Assembly: GCA_027487485.1 (NCBI GenBank) | Contig: JAIYDN010000088.1 | Location: 1 to 64,000, forward strand | Direction: 5' to 3' | From: Planctomycetaceae bacterium | Lineage (GTDB): Bacteria > Planctomycetota > Planctomycetia > Pirellulales > Pirellulaceae | DNA: 64,000 nucleotides | Shown here: positions 8,520 through 17,831 of the stretch, one piece after another | Layout of the letters: every line of letters starts with the position of its first letter | Position numbering within the stretch: the stretch's first letter is position 1 | Position numbers and translations under genes: made by a program | The notes under the pieces: generated by a model | What the model was told of the DNA's origin: nothing | What the model saw: only the letters and a program-made list of their open reading frames with translations | Database searches by the model: none

Positions 8520-8641
8520 TCTTTTCGGCGAGCTTTTGTTGCTTGTGACGGGAGCGACGGAGATTCTGACTTAGATTGTAGCTTAGCACCTTCGATACGA
8601 ACAATCCGATCAGCAATGTCCAATATGCGATTGTCGTGCGT
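8516..8641 (-). pseudogene. C-terminal fragment of a DevA/LolD-like ABC transporter ATPase
   Basis: The minus-strand frame upstream of the VOC lipoprotein reads THDNRILDIADRIVRIEGAK, then a Ser/Lys-rich tail and TGA. THDNRILDIADRI is the switch-histidine and C-terminal region of DevA-like ATPases. Walker A, signature and Walker B motifs are absent and the frame upstream is unrelated. Only about 42 codons remain. The stop overlaps the next start as ATGA. Confidence 0.7.
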
Positions 8642-8659
8642 GCGTGGACCACTTCTTAA

Positions 8660-9026
8660 GAATGGATGTATTCAAACCGCGCATCGCGCAAATCCTCCGC
8701 TTGACGATGCTCGCCCGTGATCCGAGAGATGCTCTTCTTCCTCCCTCAACTGTCGAAAGGAAAGCTAGAGATCTCCGAAAACTCTCTCCGCAAAATCACC
8801 AAGCTGGATGATTGGGACGAACAGCAAAAGGCATGGGAAATCATGAGTTCGTTTAGAGCAAAAAGCGAAGACTACCCAGTTATAGAATATTGTCTGTAGT
8901 CTTAACGCTTTATCATCGAGAAACAGAGGCTGCCAACGGATGGAAACTCAAATTGCAGATCGACGCAATCGTAGAGTTTGTCCCGATGACTCCAACAACT
9001 CATTGATTCCAAAAACTAGTTCACCC
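8660..9026. other. Gap with no supported gene
   Basis: A plus-strand frame (about 8660-8805) reads FKPRIAQILRLTMLARDPRD and is then closed by a stop. A 60-codon frame starting at GTG 8717 overlaps it. Neither has a recognisable family and either may be a relic, so I do not call a gene. Confidence 0.4.
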
Positions 9027-9272
9027 TAAGCCCGAAGCGCTGTAGATAACAAGCCCGAAGGGCTGAACGTTCCAAGCCCGAAGGGCTGACACATCCTCTG
9101 CCGGTGCCGAGAGGCACCGGATTTCATACCCCCAAGGATTTCGAGCCCTGAAGGGGCGACACATTCGATTGTGTGTCGCCCCTTCAGGGCTTGTCGCCCC
9201 ATTGGTATTCCCAACCGTGGCTTATCAGCCACGGCTAGGGATGTATCGGCCTTTCAGGCCTAAATGCGCAAC
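9027..9272. repeat. REP cluster of the RAYT-associated family
   Basis: The cluster contains AAGCCCGAAGGGCTGA units, CTCTGCCGGTGCCGAGAGG followed by CACCGG, a palindrome built from CCCTGAAGGGGCGACAC and GTGTCGCCCCTTCAGGG, CGTGGCTTATCAGCCACGG, and TATCGGCCTTTCAGGCC at the end. The same blocks occur at 43900-44095, 25618-25867, 26399-26695 and 26723-26945. Confidence 0.7.
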
Positions 9273-9547
9273 TTCAAAACAGCCAAGCGGTGGAGAATCA
9301 CCTCGTAGCCACCGCTGCCAAGCGGTGGAATCACAAACATAGTCTCAACCGTCTGGCGATGGTTGCTACGGGCCTGGTGAAGTCTCTACACTCTGGCTAC
9401 GGGAGCTACAGGGGTGTCGGCGGTTGCTAGAGGCCAGTTCGAAGATGCGGAAACGGTTTTCAGAAAACTTTCTTTGCGGCTGTGTAATTTCCGTTTCTGG
9501 CTGAGTCAACTAAGTAGCCAAGAAACTTCAGCCAGGCGGGAAAACAG

Positions 9548-9661
9548 ATGCAGTCCAGTCCTCCAGAAACGCGTGCTAGCCTCGTTCTGGGATTGATAAG
9601 CGCGGACGATGTGGCGGCCTGGAACGATTTTGTCGCCCTGCGGCGTTTCAGGACATTCTAG
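9548..9661 (+). pseudogene. N-terminal fragment of a planctomycete ECF sigma factor
   Basis: The 37-codon frame starts at ATG 9548 and contains PPETRASLVLGLISADDVAA and WNDFV. This matches the N-terminal signature of planctomycete-type ECF sigma factors (TR.SL..RL.d..D..AW..F). The frame is then lost and closed by a TAG. No continuing sigma region 2 or 4 was found in other frames. It is a relic. Confidence 0.5.
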
Positions 9662-9983
9662 ATTTTTGTGTACGAGAAATCGCCAAGCTGGTGTTTCCGA
9701 TCGCAATGTTAAATTCGATTATGGTTGGCTCGGCATTAGTTGGACCATCGACCTCGGACTGTATACACGAAGCTTCGATTTTCGATTGAGATTTGCTCTG
9801 AGATGGACCAAATTAGGCGATATGTTCAAACCGCCAGACTGGCCAGCGATTTGGCCTTCGTCCGGCGTCTTCCCCTTGAACGCGTTGTGCTGTACTTGCG
9901 TGTTGTGTTCGGATACGTCAAACAGGACGAGCTTTCGGGCCGTGTCCAGCGAATGCAGGAACAACCATGGACGCTCGATGGCT
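9662..9983. other. Gap with no supported gene
   Basis: Several overlapping open frames exist on both strands here, up to about 150 codons. None has a domain, signal peptide or consistent coding character, and they cover one another. Confidence 0.4.
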
Positions 9984-10595
9984 CTACTTCAAACGAATCA
10001 GTATTTCGTTTCGTCTCAATGGACTGGGGGTGAAGGGTGGATCATAGCCAGCAGTTTCTACTCCGCTCGATTCCACTGAGTCGTCGGCGACGAGGCCTTT
10101 CGTTGCCATCCAAGTTCGAAGTTTTGCTTCCGATTCTTTGGCTGACTTGGTAGTGAGTCGTCCAGAGAATCGCAGAACGGCAAAGCGACCGCCGGGTCGT
10201 TTGCGAATGTCAACGCCTTCGCCGGTGGGCGCTGGCACTCCGTCTACAGCCACCTGTTTCGGCATGACGAAGCCCATTTGTACTGCCGAATCTACTTTGT
10301 CGTTTTCCATGAAGACTGGAGTCGTCATCGAAATCTTTTTGTCGGACTCATTCGCGCCACTGATGTACCGAAACAATTTCATGAAGCTGCCATCTCGGCC
10401 TTGAGCTTCTAGCTTGGTCGTTGTGGCGACAAGCATTAGATCAGGATATTCGCGGACTTCGAACTTGCCATCGGATTCGATCACCTTGTATTCGGCAGAC
10501 TCGTAGGCACCTCTTGCCATGGTGTTCCAAGCGAAAATGCCGCCTGCCGCGAGAATTGCCATCGCTAGAATGTAAATCATTGGTCTGCGTTTCAT
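9984..10595 (-). CDS. SOUL family heme-binding protein
   Basis: This 203-residue protein has a membrane anchor or signal at about residues 7-24. A SOUL domain follows, with EYKVIESDGKFEVREYPDLM, FMKLFRYISGANES, ISMTTPVFM and VLRFSGRL. SOUL proteins bind heme or tetrapyrrole weakly; their bacterial role is unclear. I chose the ATG at 10595 because GGAGG lies eight to nine bases upstream; the frame is open seven codons further. It is probably secreted or membrane-attached and monocistronic. Confidence 0.85.
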   Translation of the reverse strand: MKRRPMIYILAMAILAAGGIFAWNTMARGAYESAEYKVIESDGKFEVREYPDLMLVATTTKLEAQGRDGSFMKLFRYISGANESDKKISMTTPVFMENDKVDSAVQMGFVMPKQVAVDGVPAPTGEGVDIRKRPGGRFAVLRFSGRLTTKSAKESEAKLRTWMATKGLVADDSVESSGVETAGYDPPFTPSPLRRNEILIRLK

Positions 10596-10690
10596 TTGTT
10601 TTTCCTCCAAGAACATGACCCACGACGCGATTCAAAGTCGATTCACGTTCCGGTTCACTTTAGGTAGTCGACAAGCCAGGGGCGAGAGGC

Positions 10691-10823
10691 AAATGGCACT
10701 CATTTTGTAGTTTGCGCAAGCAAATTACTGAGCCGCGGGCGCTAGCCGCGTTACGGTTTCCCTGCCAAATACGGTTGTCGCGGCTAGCGCCCGCGGCTCA
10801 TTTCGAACAAAGTGAGTGCCATT
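10691..10823. mobile_element. MITE-like element with terminal inverted repeats and 11-bp target duplication
   Basis: Ends AATGGCACTCA and TGAGTGCCATT form terminal inverted repeats that extend imperfectly inward. The element is flanked on both sides by GGGCGAGAGGC (10680-10690 and 10824-10834), which looks like an 11-bp target duplication. Inside is a perfect 22-bp inverted pair (10729-10750 with 10779-10800, beginning TGAGCCGCGGGC). At 133 bases with no coding capacity, it fits a miniature inverted-repeat element moved by a transposase encoded elsewhere. Confidence 0.6.
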
Positions 10824-10994
10824 GGGCGAGAGGCCGCAGTAGAAGTCGCAATCAAGGTCGGTTGATTCGTGGTCCGCCGAAGTCATTCCGCCATGAAACT
10901 GAAATCGAACCTGACAGGATCTGTTCCTTCGAGTAATCTAAGGGACCATCCTCCGTTCCTGCCTTCGATCCCACCTCTACTATTTGCTACATCC

Positions 10995-12638
10995 ATGCGT
11001 AAACGCCGGAATATTGGGTCATTGCCGATACTCATTTTGGTTTTCCTCGCAAGGTTAATGGCTCCTGAATGCCTACAAGCGCAGGACACCGAAGCACCTT
11101 TCAGCAGTGCCCGCATTGCTGAACGTATTGATCGAGAGATCGCTGCAGGCTACGCCAAAAACGCCATCGAATCGGCTCCCTTATGTTCCGATGAGGAATT
11201 TGTTCGTCGCGTCTATTTGGACCTCGCAGGCCGTATACCCTGCGTTGCCGAGCGAAATAGTTTTCTGAACGATCCATCCCCTACCAAGCGACTGGATTGC
11301 ATCGATCGATTGCTCGCGAGCGAAGATTATGTCCAGAACTTCGCCGATACGTTTGATTCCATCCTGATGGGGCGGGGCCCCCGTGGAAAAGTTGCCGAAC
11401 GAAAGAACCTGTGGCGTCCCTACCTCGAGAATGTCTTTCGCAAGAACCGTCCTTGGAACGAAGTGGCCCGCGAAATTCTATTGGCCCGCCCTGAATCGCC
11501 TGACCAATCGGGTGCAGTCTGGTATCTCTTCGAACGTCAAGACGATGCGCAAGCGATTGCTGAAGCAGTGGCACCTGCATTCTTTGGAATCCGGATCGAT
11601 TGCGTTCAGTGCCACGACCACATGAACGCCTCGGAAATACTTCAACAGCATTACTGGGGCTTGGTGGCGTTTTTTAATCGAAGCAAAAATCAAAAGACCG
11701 ACGCTGGGCCCAGGATCAGCGAATCTGCCATAGGTGGTTTTTCGGAATTCGCGAATATCCATGGGACGAGCTCTCCGAACATTCTCACCTTTTTTGCTGC
11801 CAAAACCGTTGAGGAAACGCGGCCGGAAAAAGATGCCAAGCAAGAAGACAACGAAGAACTTTATCTACCACCTTTAACCCCAAATGAACCGCGAGTTCCT
11901 AAATTTTCGCGGCGTGAGAAATTTGTCGACGAGATTCTTTCTGGACATCCGATGTTCGCGAAAGCCTTCGTGAACCGTGTATGGGCGATGTTATTGGGTC
12001 GAGGAATCGTCCATCCCTACGATCAAATGGATTCGATGCATGATCCTTCGCATCCGGAGTTGCTCGATGGGTTGGCTACGGATTTCATGGAGTCTGGACA
12101 CGATATCAAAAATTTGGTCCGAGGAATCGTAGCGAGTCGCCCTTATCAGATAGACTCAACACGCCTACCAGGTGTTGATAATCCTGCCTGGTTTGCGAGA
12201 TCGATAGAGCGTGCACTCACTGCCGAGCAGCTCGCCAGGTCGATTCAAATCGCGTTACACCAGACGGCCCAGAATGACCATCCACTCATGCCCGATCTGA
12301 GGGAGCGGATGCCGGATGTCTTGCCAGAAATGATTGTCACCGATGTGGGTGACGCCCTCTTTTTGACCAACAACCCTAAAATGCATCAAGTGATCCTTGA
12401 GGCAAGCCAGAACGATGGGCTGGTCGCGAGGCTTGCCTCGAATGCTGATCCCAAGGGTTCGGTTGACGAACTGTTTGTTGCAATCCTAGGTCGACATCCA
12501 GATAGTACCGAGTTTGAGGCTATCTTGGAATTTACCCAAGGCAGCAGTTCCGTCGAAAGCCCTGAACATTCCATCTCGCGATGGCAAAGTGCCGTCTGGG
12601 CGGTTTTGACCTCCGCTGAATTTCGTTTCAATCATTGA
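10995..12638 (+). CDS. DUF1549/DUF1553 planctomycete surface protein
   Basis: This 547-residue protein starts with a signal peptide (MRKRRNIGSLPILILVFLAR). DUF1549 spans about residues 40-250 and holds the heme-c-like motif CVQCH at 203-207 in a CVQCHDH block. DUF1553 follows from about 305 (FVDEILSGHPMFAKAFVNRV, MLLGRGIVHP, DQMDSMHDPSHPELL). Members are almost confined to Planctomycetota and Verrucomicrobiota and are encoded with DUF1501 proteins; the role is unknown but probably periplasmic. The frame is open 42 codons upstream, but the ATG at 10995 places the signal peptide correctly. Its stop overlaps the next gene's TTG start. Confidence 0.88.
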   Translation: MRKRRNIGSLPILILVFLARLMAPECLQAQDTEAPFSSARIAERIDREIAAGYAKNAIESAPLCSDEEFVRRVYLDLAGRIPCVAERNSFLNDPSPTKRLDCIDRLLASEDYVQNFADTFDSILMGRGPRGKVAERKNLWRPYLENVFRKNRPWNEVAREILLARPESPDQSGAVWYLFERQDDAQAIAEAVAPAFFGIRIDCVQCHDHMNASEILQQHYWGLVAFFNRSKNQKTDAGPRISESAIGGFSEFANIHGTSSPNILTFFAAKTVEETRPEKDAKQEDNEELYLPPLTPNEPRVPKFSRREKFVDEILSGHPMFAKAFVNRVWAMLLGRGIVHPYDQMDSMHDPSHPELLDGLATDFMESGHDIKNLVRGIVASRPYQIDSTRLPGVDNPAWFARSIERALTAEQLARSIQIALHQTAQNDHPLMPDLRERMPDVLPEMIVTDVGDALFLTNNPKMHQVILEASQNDGLVARLASNADPKGSVDELFVAILGRHPDSTEFEAILEFTQGSSSVESPEHSISRWQSAVWAVLTSAEFRFNH

Positions 12639-13993
12639 GAGATACTGGCGTGGTTCAACATAATGAGAAACAGGATCAAGTATACCGAGGGTGCGGCAGC
12701 CCGGAACATCGCGTCCATCGTCGGTTATTCTTGCAAGGTGCCATGGCGTCTGGGATCGCTTCGGTCGCAAGTTTCAACGGACTGTTTTCGATTCCCGCAT
12801 TAGCAGAAGAAACCAAGAAGCAGGGAAAGAAATGCATCCTGCTGTGGTTGTGTGGTGCCCCGAGCCAATTTGAAATGTGGGATCCCAAACCTGGAACCAT
12901 CTCAGGTGGTCCTTTTGGTGCCATTCCGACATCCATTCCCGGTATTCAGATCAGTCAGTTGATGCCTCGGTGCGCAACCATCATGGACAAACTTGCTGTT
13001 GTCAGGTCGATGAGCACCGAGCCCAACGAGCACTTCCAAGGTATCGATGTTTTAACACGTGGCGACAAACCAAGGCCACCCTTTACTCGTCCAATCCTCG
13101 GTTCGGTGGTAGCGCAGCAACTTGGGCAGCTGGATAGTCCCGTCCCGCAGTTTGTCCTGCTAGATCCTTGCCCTGAAGGGAACGAGTTTAAATCATTCAA
13201 GGCGGGGAACTGGGCTGGGTGGCTGGGTGCTGAATACGGGCCGGTGAGGTCCGGCGGCGAGTACTCGATCCCAGATATCCTTCGCCCAGAATCGTTGTCA
13301 AACGTAGACCACGAAGATCGCGAAGCGCTCCGAAAATTTTTGAGCAGGAAGTTCGAGAACGATCGACGAAGCGAAGCTGCTGCGGGGTACAACGCCGCTT
13401 TCGACCGGGTCAAAGGCTTGATGAGCTGCGCGCCGCTGTTCGACTTGGAAAAGCTCCCCAGGGCCGATCGAGAACGCTAAGGACTGGGTGCGTTTGCACA
13501 GCATGCTCTTCAAGCGCGCCATTTGATTGAAAATGGATCCACGTTTGTCATGGTCGCCAATGGAATGCCTTGGGACAATCACGTGTTCCAGCACGAAATG
13601 CACCAAATGCTTGTGCCAGAGTTAGACAATGTACTCTACCAGTTGATCACCGACTTAGAGCAACGAGGGATGTTGCAAGACACTCTCGTGATCGCGATGG
13701 GCGAGTTTGGAAGAACGCCTTGGCTGAATGAAGCCCGCGGCCGAGACCACTATTCCAAAGCCTGGAGTCTGGCGATGGCGGGTGGGGGAATTCGAGGCGG
13801 GGTGGTGGTTGGGGAAACGGATCCTTTGGGGTTCGAGGTCACGCAGAATGCTATCGACAATCGCCGACTGTTTGCGACCATCTTCAAAGCGCTTGGCATC
13901 GATCCGAAAGAGCAATACGACTTGCCTGACTTGCCGACGTTCCACCGGGTCGAAGGAAACGTGCAACCTATCCAAGAAATATTGATCGGTTAA
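12635..13993 (+). pseudogene. DUF1501 family protein with an in-frame TAA
   Basis: The two halves, 12635-13480 and 13481-13993, are in the same frame and together form one normal-length DUF1501 protein (about 452 codons). The N-terminus has a Tat-like signal (RRLFLQGAMASGIASV). Then come KKCILLWLCGAPSQFEMWDP, HFQGIDVLTRGD, and after the stop GLGAFAQHALQARHLIENG, PWDNHVFQHE, VIAMGEFGRTPWLNEARGRD. Codon 282 is TAA (13478-13480), where the family usually has Tyr in ERYG. A single-base change from TAT or TAC would explain it. It may be a real nonsense mutation or a sequencing error. The start is uncertain: TTG 12635 or GTG 12650. Confidence 0.8.
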
Positions 13994-13995
13994 AT

Positions 13996-15063
13996 GTGGC
14001 GATGATGCAAAAGACACTGACGCGGACCAACGACTTCAAGCTACCTACAGCGATACTTGGTGCTTGTTTTCTTCAAGACGAGAACGAATTGATCGCAGCT
14101 TGCATGGATGGAGTCTATCGGGTGGAACTTGGGGCGAAGAAGCACCAACGGATCGGGACTCATGACAGCTACGTGAGTTCTGCGGTTTATGTTGCAGAGC
14201 AGCAGGCGATTGTAACCGCAGGATACGATGGCAAATTGAAGTGGTATTCGGCAGTGGATCATGGATTTCTTCGAGAAGAGAAAGTCCATGGCTTTTGGTC
14301 TTGGGATATGGCACTATCTCCGGATCAGCGATTTTTAGCCAGCGTCACCGGGCAATACTTGGCGGGGGATTACAAGTATTCACCGGCTGGTGAAACAGAG
14401 CCGTCGGTGAAAGTACTTCATGCTGCTGACGGGCAACTAGTGCATGCGTTGCCGCATGTTCCTTCGGTGCAATCCGTTGTGTTTAGCCACGATAGTCAAT
14501 GGGTTGCAGCGGGCAACCTTATGGGGGAAGTGCGTGTTTGGGATGTGGCTACCGGGAAGCAAGCCGGCGGATTTCAATCCAAAGATTTTACGAGTTGGGG
14601 AATCATCAAAAGCCACTGCTATTTGGGCGGTATCTTTGCTATGGAGTTTGCTCCTGATAACTCCGAACTGATCGTGTGTGGCATGGGTGATATGCGTGAC
14701 CCGATGGCTGGCAACGGAAAGCAGTTGTGGCAGCGTTGGAATTGGCGCGAGGCAAAGATGACTGCACAAACGTTGGACAAGCAGTCCGGCGAGGGGCTGA
14801 TGGAAGCATTGATTCTTCATCCCGCAAAAGACAGCTTCGCTATGGGAGGGCGATTGCGCGGAGGGGACTGGAACGCAGCCCTGTTCGATCTCGCCAGCGG
14901 CGAACGACTGGGAGCGATCAAATCGGGTTTTCGCATCACGCAAATGTTGTTCAACTCCAAAGGAGAGTTGATCGTGGTGGGCGGCCAAGGACAACCGGGC
15001 AAGGATGCTGATGGAAAGCTTCCTGACTTTGGACGGGTTGAGGTTTATGCGATCAACGGCTAG
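13996..15063 (+). CDS. WD40 repeat protein of the DUF1501 operon
   Basis: This 355-residue protein is built from beta-propeller-like repeats: SYVSSAVYVAEQQAIVTAGY ending in DGKLKWYS, SVQSVVFSHDSQWVAAGNLM ending in GEVRVWDVATG, and FAMEFAPDNSELIVCG. It has no signal peptide at the predicted start (GTG 13996, with ATGs at codons 3 and 4). WD40 proteins of this kind commonly follow the DUF1549/DUF1553 and DUF1501 genes in planctomycetes and probably act as a scaffold. It begins two bases after the DUF1501 stop. Confidence 0.82.
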   Translation: MAMMQKTLTRTNDFKLPTAILGACFLQDENELIAACMDGVYRVELGAKKHQRIGTHDSYVSSAVYVAEQQAIVTAGYDGKLKWYSAVDHGFLREEKVHGFWSWDMALSPDQRFLASVTGQYLAGDYKYSPAGETEPSVKVLHAADGQLVHALPHVPSVQSVVFSHDSQWVAAGNLMGEVRVWDVATGKQAGGFQSKDFTSWGIIKSHCYLGGIFAMEFAPDNSELIVCGMGDMRDPMAGNGKQLWQRWNWREAKMTAQTLDKQSGEGLMEALILHPAKDSFAMGGRLRGGDWNAALFDLASGERLGAIKSGFRITQMLFNSKGELIVVGGQGQPGKDADGKLPDFGRVEVYAING

Positions 15064-15229
15064 CCCGTATTCGACGATGCGATGATCGATGCGTCGGTGA
15101 CGTGAGCGACAATCCGAGCCACGCGTGTCAGCAAGTGGCAACTGGTGGCCGAAACCGCCATCGCCCGCCACTATCCACAATCTAAAAATCACTTCGTGCA
15201 TTCCTCTATGACCCCCAAACGGGAATCCA

Positions 15230-15480
15230 CATCACAGCCCAGGGTCGCGCAGCGCACCCTGGGGAAGCCGGTATCCATCGCGCATGAACCCCATCTGGGT
15301 TCAACATTGCGGCATGTGCAACCCGTTTCGGGGTTGGTGACGTGGTTTTGTATGCGAACCCGGGGTGCGCTGCGCGCCCCCGGGCTTTGTTGTTGGACTG
15401 CGTTGCAGTCCGCAGAACAACGTCCACCACTCCCAGCGGGGTCCACCAACCCTAACGGACAGCGATGTAAAGCACTTCTA
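15230..15480. repeat. Dispersed repeat with CCCGGGGTGCGCTGCGCGCC block, copy 1
   Basis: The segment holds AGCCCAGGGTCGCGCAGCG, ACCCGGGGTGCGCTGCGCG, TTGTTGGACTGCGTTGCAGT and a run of short C-rich palindromes. The same blocks recur at 22510-22800, partly rearranged. The gap 15064-15753 contains no gene that I can support. Confidence 0.6.
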
Positions 15481-15753
15481 TCTATGAAAATTGGGGGCTC
15501 GCAAATCGTGAGGGTATAAAAAAGACAGATTCCCCCATCACCAACTGAAACGTATCAGTCAGAAAGTAATCTGATGCTGGTCTTTTCGTTAGGCCAGCAA
15601 TTAATCCCTCCTAATCGCCAGTACGATGGTCGTGATCCAACAAATATCGCCCCCAATTAGTTTCTGTCATCGGTTGCGAATCGGTTCGTAGATCGGCGGC
15701 GGACCTTAGACTGTCAAGCATGCCGCACCGCGGCGATCCCTGTTTGACAAGTT

Positions 15754-17469
15754 CTATTCCTTGTCCTTCTTTATTGCGTCCGCGACGACTTGAAAGAAAC
15801 GGCGCCAGTATTCGTTGTCCAGTTGATGAAATTGCTTCCTAGCTTGGACGATGACAAGTTGCTGATCGGGATCAACGACCAGGATGCAACCGGAAAAAGA
15901 TCCGTGACCGAATGTATTCTCGCTAAACAAGAGATCGCTAGGTTCCGCGACATTCGTGGACTCCCCTTGGCGGCGATGGCGAATGTGATGCAAACCCAGT
16001 CCATGCTCGCCAGCTACGGTGGGCTCGCGGGTCGACTTAGGGCGCATTTCATTGAACGTTTCTGGAGAAATGAATTGGTACTGACCATAGCTGCCGCTAT
16101 TCGCTAGCAACTGTCCGATAACAGCGAGTTCCATGGCAGTGAACTCGCCATCGGAGCTGGCGTTTCCCATGACAATGTCCTGAAACCCTAACGGCGCAAA
16201 AAGATGTTCATGGTAAATTTTCGCTGCACACTTACCTGTCTTGATCTCCATCGCTTTAGCAGCGAGTTCAAAACCGAGACCACAGTATTCGTGTTTCTTT
16301 CCAGGTTCGTTCACGTCGATGCCATTGAGCACGATGTTTTCGAGGTGAGGATTAAACATCCCACCCCATTCGCCATGCCCGCTTAAACCGCTGGTATGGT
16401 TCAGCAGTTGGCGAAAGGTAGGAACATAGGATGCGTTGGCAGGATAGTCGGAAAAGACTCGATCCAGCGTCCAGTCCCATTCGATCAAGCCTTGATCGAC
16501 CAATTGGCTGAACATGATTGCCGTCATTGTCTTGGTGATCGATGCGACCCAACAGCGGTAATCCAAATCGATCGATTTACCTCGCGAATCGGTTCCGAAC
16601 GACACATGAGTGATGATGACTCCATTCTTGGCAACCAAGGTTACGAATGGTTCCTTGGTGGCTGCTGCCCACTCCTGACAAAACGTGTCGATCGCGGACT
16701 TGGCTTGCTCCGGTACCCCAGCTTCTTCCGCGGAACCTGGGCGAATGATCGGTGCTGGATTCGATTTGTTTCGGGGAAGACTCAGCAGCTTTCGGGGAGC
16801 GTCGACAGCCATCAACTTCAGCTTTAAATTGAGATGATGTTGTGCGTTCACCGCCGCTGTCCATTCTGGGAACTTTTTGGCGCGACCAAGCGCTGGCGAC
16901 TCTGCTATGCCTGCGACCATTATCGCACCCTGTTCGTGATCCATCAGCGACTTCGCCAAGAAATCTTTCGAGCTCCGATCGAATTCCGCTTGATGTTCTT
17001 TCCATGCAGCAGGAGCATTGGGTCCAGGAAAGTAAGGCAGTTGAACGGTCAGGTCAGGTATAAAAACATTAGAGCTATCCAGCTGGGACGGCAGAGCGAA
17101 GAAGGTAAGGGCACGACGGAACGGCGTTTTGTTCGGGGACGTTCCTTCTAGCAGAGCAATCCATCGCCCTCCCTTATTGGGAAGTTTGGCTTCTTCGAGA
17201 TTAGAATCGAACCAGCGGATAACCAACCCCGGAGCAAATCCGAATTTTTGGGCAGCTTCGGCATCCCTCCAAACAACCTTTGGAGGCGACGCAAGTGGGA
17301 AGATCCAACTGCCTTGCCTCGAGGTGAACAGCTCCAGCGATTGAAATTCTTTGCGCAATGGTCGCAGTACTTCGATTGAACTTTGCGATTCTTGAGCGTC
17401 TGCCATGGGATGAACCCAAGTTGCTAGCGAGGTAATCAGAAAACTCACTGTAAGCAGAATTCGTGGCAT
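15754..17469 (-). CDS. Beta-lactamase-fold serine hydrolase (class C/esterase type)
   Basis: This 571-residue exported protein has a signal peptide (LLTVSFLITSLATWVHPMAD). After about 230 residues of unassigned N-terminal domain comes a beta-lactamase-like domain. It carries the catalytic SxxK (Ser310-Ile-Thr-Lys313), Tyr395 in EYCGLGFE at the YxN position (Asn replaced by Gly), LLNHTSGL at 355-362, and HGSFSG at 522-527 at the KTG-equivalent position. Such proteins are usually esterases, D-aminopeptidases or transglycosylase-related enzymes rather than true beta-lactamases. It is a single-gene unit on the minus strand. Confidence 0.85.
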   Translation of the reverse strand: MPRILLTVSFLITSLATWVHPMADAQESQSSIEVLRPLRKEFQSLELFTSRQGSWIFPLASPPKVVWRDAEAAQKFGFAPGLVIRWFDSNLEEAKLPNKGGRWIALLEGTSPNKTPFRRALTFFALPSQLDSSNVFIPDLTVQLPYFPGPNAPAAWKEHQAEFDRSSKDFLAKSLMDHEQGAIMVAGIAESPALGRAKKFPEWTAAVNAQHHLNLKLKLMAVDAPRKLLSLPRNKSNPAPIIRPGSAEEAGVPEQAKSAIDTFCQEWAAATKEPFVTLVAKNGVIITHVSFGTDSRGKSIDLDYRCWVASITKTMTAIMFSQLVDQGLIEWDWTLDRVFSDYPANASYVPTFRQLLNHTSGLSGHGEWGGMFNPHLENIVLNGIDVNEPGKKHEYCGLGFELAAKAMEIKTGKCAAKIYHEHLFAPLGFQDIVMGNASSDGEFTAMELAVIGQLLANSGSYGQYQFISPETFNEMRPKSTREPTVAGEHGLGLHHIRHRRQGESTNVAEPSDLLFSENTFGHGSFSGCILVVDPDQQLVIVQARKQFHQLDNEYWRRFFQVVADAIKKDKE

Positions 17470-17831
17470 TTTGGGTTACAATCGAAAAAAGGATTGGGTT
17501 CACATGTCAAGGCTTGAGCAGCGGAGTTATTCCGTTGCTGCGTCGAAATCGGCGCTCAGCCATATCGTTCTTCTCGCAATGATACCGTCAAGTATGCCGA
17601 TAGATCAGTTGACCTCGTCTTTGGCACGACTAAAGCCTACTTCAATCGGTCGTGGGATTTGCCGTATTTGTTCGCTCCACCATCCCCTTCGCCTCGATGG
17701 AAGATTGGTCTAGATTTCGTGTTCCTCGAGCATTCTAATGAACGCTCAACTTGAGTGTAGGCACTCGCACATCTACGCGACCAAGACATATCGGGTGGAT
17801 CTTTTTGCCTACAGCAACTTCTGGACACGAG
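17470..17831. other. Divergent intergenic region
   Basis: These 362 bases separate the minus-strand hydrolase from the plus-strand MFS gene and presumably hold promoters for both. The plus-strand frame is open from 17751, but it has no start context better than ATG 17832. I see no conserved site. Confidence 0.4.

Noticed and set aside
9609-10079. A 156-codon plus-strand frame overlapping the SOUL gene
   Set aside because: It overlaps the SOUL gene on the other strand, competes with other frames, and shows no family features.
12635-13993. Frameshift in the DUF1501 gene
   Set aside because: Both parts are in the same frame; the break is a single in-frame TAA, not an indel.
14437-15201. A 254-codon minus-strand open frame antisense to the WD40 gene
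   Set aside because: It lies opposite a clear WD40 coding frame, has no domain or start context, and its translation is rich in His/Arg/Ser as expected for a shadow frame.
15754-17469. True beta-lactamase (antibiotic resistance)
   Set aside because: The YxN and KTG motifs are altered and an N-terminal domain of about 230 residues is fused, which fits an esterase or peptidase-like hydrolase better.
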